64,000 bases of DNA from Meandrina meandrites. Taxonomy: Eukaryota; Cnidaria; Anthozoa; Scleractinia; Meandrinidae. The translations under genes and the position numbers were made by a program. This document shows positions 61,201 to 64,000 of this stretch, piece by piece. How positions within the stretch are numbered: the first letter of the stretch is position 1; each line of letters opens with the position of its first letter. The stretch lies in the NCBI GenBank assembly GCA_963693305.1, contig OY855905.1:41782395-41846394 (forward strand), in the 5' to 3' direction. The notes beneath the pieces were generated by a model, which saw only the letters and a program-made list of their open reading frames with translations, searched no databases and had not been told where the DNA came from.

Positions 61201-61724
61201 AGAAACAGTTGTAATGATAATGTTAAATTTCTACAATGTATTTGCTTGTTTCCAATTCTCTAAGATATGCCCTTTCTCTTGCAGTCATGGCTTCCCCAGA
61301 CCTCTTCCCTTCAAAGGAGCGGCAGCAGTCATCACGTGGTTATGCTGGTGCGCCACACCTGCATCAAGAAATAAGCCACTTACTGGGCGACCCTGATTCG
61401 GACGACGAAGATCTTCCGCCTTATCCCGGACTTCCCGGCCGGGATGGGGTAGTGGAATTTTGCTTTGGGCCACCCCCGGGGGAGAGGAGAAGGTCGCACT
61501 CTAAAGAACGTCACGTGTCCGAATCGGAGCAGCCGTCTTGCCAGATATCGGCAGTTTGGTATCGGCGCTGGCCTGGAGCTGCGTCGTCGTCGCCAAATGT
61601 TCAGGACCTCGAGTCGTCGTCGGAAAATCAGGCGACCACTCTTGAGCGGCAGAACTTCAAAGAAACAACAAGGCCCAGACTTGAGAGAATGGACACAAGC
61701 AGCAGTTTTGTGACGGATGTGTGA
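49275..61724 (+). CDS. Three-CUB single-pass transmembrane receptor-like protein (9 exons)
   Basis: Coding exons: 49275-49329, 53720-53764, 54881-55243, 55726-55942, 56445-56614, 57015-57156, 58161-58390, 60472-60669, 61285-61724. All introns are GT-AG and the exons join in frame to 619 aa. Residues 1-33 form a hydrophobic signal peptide (FVCALFTCALLVGGEP at its end). CUB1, about 35-152, is one exon. CUB2, about 155-280, and CUB3, about 285-405, each span two exons. CUB3 is most typical: TPGYPGQYPADLQCIWKI, then FDVEGDSQECPDNSDYAKVY with the acidic residues used for Ca2+ in many CUB domains. TM is about 417-438 (GIMIGTTCGIIFVVLSVLAI), followed by KVRRRRAQSRR as a stop-transfer anchor. The ~175-aa tail has PPSY, EISHLL followed by an acidic cluster, LPPY, and C-terminal VTDV. 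It is probably a cell-surface binding or adhesion receptor whose trafficking is set by the tail. The ligand is unknown and no vertebrate orthologue is evident. Confidence 0.88.
50420..50586. mobile_element. Inverted-repeat MITE, copy 2 (intron 1 of CUB gene)
   Basis: Starts tagggacgg and ends atggtccgtccttta, with the same aattcctgca words inside as copy 1 at 8560-8730. The left end is more decayed than the right. Confidence 0.7.
51474..51735 (+). mobile_element. tRNA-derived SINE, copy 3 (intron 1 of CUB gene)
   Basis: The head is ggtggcattatggtaagtgc, with cgttcaacccttgg as a B-box-like word. The shared body follows, with cacccaggtgtatatatggg and tactgctggggg. A 20-base G-run (51684-51703) precedes tagaaatactcctagttgct. 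It is closer to copy 1 in the central segment than copy 2 is. Confidence 0.85.
57790..58110. repeat. Dispersed repeat, copy 2 (intron 6 of CUB gene)
   Basis: Matches 47729-48012 over most of its length. It ends gcttaataggggttcgactg followed by ta, an end that resembles Tc1/mariner-type termini. The stretch just to its left (57480-57660) also looks repetitive and ends agagttgactgta, possibly a second, older insertion. Confidence 0.65.
59054..59125 (-). tRNA. tRNA-Cys (anticodon GCA)
   Basis: On the - strand the 72-base cloverleaf starts GGGGGTATAGCTCAGTGGT and ends GGGTGCCCCC plus discriminator T. The acceptor stem GGGGGTA pairs with TGCCCCC with one G-U pair. The D arm AGCTC..GAGC, anticodon arm with loop CTGCAGA (anticodon GCA) and T arm with GGTTCAAATCC are all intact. 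There is no intron. It lies antisense in intron 7 of the CUB gene. The intact stems argue for a functional gene rather than a SINE head. Confidence 0.93.
60935..61125. mobile_element. PIF/Harbinger (Tourist-like) MITE, intron 8 of CUB gene
   Basis: Inverted ends gggcgcgttcgtttggg (60935-60951) and cccaaacgaacgcgccc (61109-61125) are perfect. TTA flanks both sides (60932-60934 and 61126-61128). A 3-bp TTA duplication with G-rich ends fits PIF/Harbinger. The 191-bp body holds a second set of paired words (ggaatattctggaataagaa against attattcttattccgga). Confidence 0.85.
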
Positions 61725-63841
61725 AAGCGACTGGAGAATCTGGGTTTTCTGGAACGAAATTCTGAATGAACCTACCGATCGAGCCCGTGAAATCTCGCGC
61801 GGAGCGTGGGAGGAAATTTCATCCGACGCAGGCTGTCAAAGGTGTTATGAATTGTAGCACGAAGCAAAGTACTTTTCATTGAGCGCATTAGGTTGCGTTG
61901 GATCATACAGACTAAATTGGAAGACATTTATTTTTTAGCTTTAAATAGAACACAACTTAAGTTTAGCCGGGATCGCTTGCAGTTTGGTCCGCCATCTCTT
62001 ATTATGTTAACACTTACTGCAAGAGAGCTGCTTTGCGTATATTTGCTATAATCGCCTTTTCTCGGCCGAAGTAACGAAATTAAGAGAATTTTCCTGTCAC
62101 AATCGCTTTAACAGAAAGGGAGAGAGTTAATTCCAACCAAGTAGACGTGTAGGCTTTGAAAGCTCGTGCAATGTTATCCAAAACCTTGCCATTGATCTCT
62201 GCACTCGATCTTTGCGCGTCAAGTAAAGGTCTCGAATTAAAGCACACCGTAAAGCGACGTTTGCGTCATTTCTGTACCTTTTTTAGGACAGAACAGTCTC
62301 GATTCTTTAGAATTGCTATTAGTTTATTACCATTTTTAGTCATAAATTATGTTTTCTATGTATTTTTTGTACTGAACTCCTGTGTCCATGTTTCACCTTA
62401 TCGTCACTTTTTTCGGTTGTAAGCAGAGTAATTTAGATATCTTGTAATCTCTCAAAATGATATAAGTACATTACAATGAATATAGCACAAGATGAAATAA
62501 TTTTAATGCTTTATATATACAAGAATTTCCCAATTTTGGGTTCTGGTCTTGTAAGCCAGTCACAAAAAATATATTTTCCTGTGATAAAAGTTTATCAAGA
62601 AGGAGCTTTTCAAGCTCGATAGTGAGTAAATTCAAGAACTAAGATTTCTTGTAACAAAACGAAACGAAGCAATTTCGTAAAAGAGATGATATTGAAATCC
62701 AGCTACTATGGTATATGAAAATGTGTTTGTATACTTTATACCGCAAGAAGTTAAATAAAAAAAACACACACACAATTTTCTTGTTTTGTTGCTCGAAAAA
62801 CTGAGACACTGGAAAAACGGAACAAAATCGATACTGAAATAAAGCCCTGGCCAAATGGTAACGCAAGCAGTTTCAAGTTTACTGTGCGTACAAACTTTTG
62901 TCGGCTTAGCAAAAGGACTCGCAAGTCATTGGCAAGTGGACGTAAGTTATCAAAAAAGCCATTGTGCGCGCTGCGATTCAGTACTTAAAGTAAACAGCAC
63001 GACTTGCGTTGGGTGGCCAAAAACTGTGGAAAACTTGCCTTGACTTGTGTGCAAATTTGATGTTGACAGGTCCTTTTGTTTTGTTTTGTTGTTTACGTAC
63101 AGGTCCTTATTTTTTATTTTCAGTTTTAGCTTGCGAGCAGACTCTGAACATGTTTGTCTGAACGCAATGCATGATGGTAAATTTAAATATGGCGTCGAGA
63201 GCGCGAAAGGTTTTCGACAGCATAAAATGGCCCAACATTGAATTCCGTGAAAACAAAGACTAAGGTAAATTGCTTTGGAATATTTTGACCAGTTTTTCTT
63301 TGTCTTTGCCTTTGATTGTAGCTGCTTTATTGACAAAATATTGATAACCAGTGCGCCTACTGTGAGTTTTCAAAACACTTGACATGACACGATTGTCGAC
63401 CATTGTCTGTTGGTGTAAATAGTTGATTTACTGTTTTAATGATGTTTATGCTTGGTTAGTCTTCTTATCAGTAGACGTTTTATCACACAACTGTACGGTC
63501 TGTACTAATACTGTTTACCTGTGTTTACGTGTTGCATGTAGAAGTCGCTGTTTGTTTGTACAATAGTCATAGTAACGTTTTAGGGATACGGGATATTTGG
63601 GTAAAAAATTGTAGGGATACGGGATATTTTTGGGAAAAATTAACGGGATGCGGGGATATCAAACACTAGAGTTGGAGATCCAAACCTCCACAATGTAACA
63701 GGATTCGGGATATTTCAGGCCAAATAATTAATGTGATACGGGATACCCAGCCCGGGACGGGATAGTCAGACCCCCCCTAATGGGGCCTCAGTAACGTTTT
63801 CAAGATATAATCAACTGCTTATAGCTGGTATATTACATAGT
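61725..63841. other. CUB-gene 3' UTR and spacer to the last gene
   Basis: Candidate polyadenylation hexamers are aataaa near 62754 and at 62838-62843, which would give a 3' UTR of about 1.0-1.1 kb. No convincing coding exon. A repeat of the gggatacgggatat type fills about 63590-63780, directly upstream of the last exon. Confidence 0.5.
63590..63780. repeat. gggatacgggatat-type repeat
   Basis: The word gggatacgggatat, with variants acgggatgcggggatat, ggattcgggatattt and gatacgggatacc, recurs at least five times within 190 bp with irregular spacing. Non-coding, probably part of a dispersed family. Confidence 0.7.
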
Positions 63842-63935
63842 ATGGGATGTGGATCAAGTACTTATCCAGCAGATACCACAAATGATGAAGGTATTAGCAA
63901 CAATGTTGAAGATCCAAACAAGAACACAAAATCAG
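63842..63935 (+). CDS. First coding exon of a probable lipidated protein (partial)
   Basis: Begins MGCGSSTYPADTTNDEG and runs 31 codons plus one base to a good donor (atcag/gtgag). Met-Gly-Cys-x-Ser-Ser is the classic start of N-myristoylated and often palmitoylated cytoplasmic proteins anchored to membranes. The acidic, Asn-rich remainder shows no domain. The rest of the gene lies beyond the window, so the product cannot be named. Confidence 0.5.
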
Positions 63936-64000
63936 GTGAGATTCACTGATAAGGCCAAGAGACATGGTTCAATATTGCATGCAGGAAAATTGCACCATGT

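Overview
The window is eukaryotic nuclear DNA, AT-rich and intron-dense, with GT-AG introns, tRNA-derived SINEs and many short foldback transposons. The gene content and repeat style (a tandem SLC6 cluster, a CUB receptor, 'gggatacgggatat' repeats) suggest a cnidarian, most likely an anthozoan such as a coral or anemone. That assignment is an inference from style, not from a database hit.

Region 1 (about 1.6-38.2 kb) is a tandem array of SLC6 (neurotransmitter:sodium symporter) genes, all on the + strand. I could rebuild three complete nine-exon genes: SLC6-A (1600-8977, 619 aa), SLC6-B (11558-17270, 621 aa) and SLC6-C (28342-38214, 638 aa). Intron positions and phases are identical in all three, and six of the nine exons have exactly equal lengths. 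A fourth first exon (25296-25557) has no exons 2-9 of its own. It is either an alternative first exon of SLC6-C or the relic of a lost copy. Loop and core sequences resemble the SLC6A15-SLC6A20 (B0AT/NTT4) amino-acid transporter branch. A and B carry Asp where nearly all SLC6 proteins, including copy C, carry the Na1-site Asn in TM7.

Region 2 (about 38.2-49.3 kb) is intergenic and holds nested mobile DNA. A dead LINE reverse-transcriptase fragment is split by a 148-bp foldback element with a 9-bp target duplication. Directly next to it lies a roughly 3.9-kb island (42941-46868) flanked by two long DNA hairpins. The island is unusually open in several frames on both strands. A leftward gene (44411-46159) encodes a conserved-looking protein with motifs that recall the Rep_trans-type rolling-circle initiators. 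Rightward ORFs include a coiled-coil/single-TM protein. I know no named element with this layout, and it is the best candidate here for an undescribed system.

Region 3 (49.3-61.7 kb) is one nine-exon gene for a 619-aa single-pass receptor: signal peptide, three CUB domains, TM segment, and a cytoplasmic tail with a PPxY motif, an acidic dileucine signal, an LPxY motif and a C-terminal PDZ ligand. One of its introns contains an antisense tRNA-Cys(GCA) gene. The window ends with the first coding exon of another gene (63842-63935), whose product starts MGCGSS and is probably lipidated.
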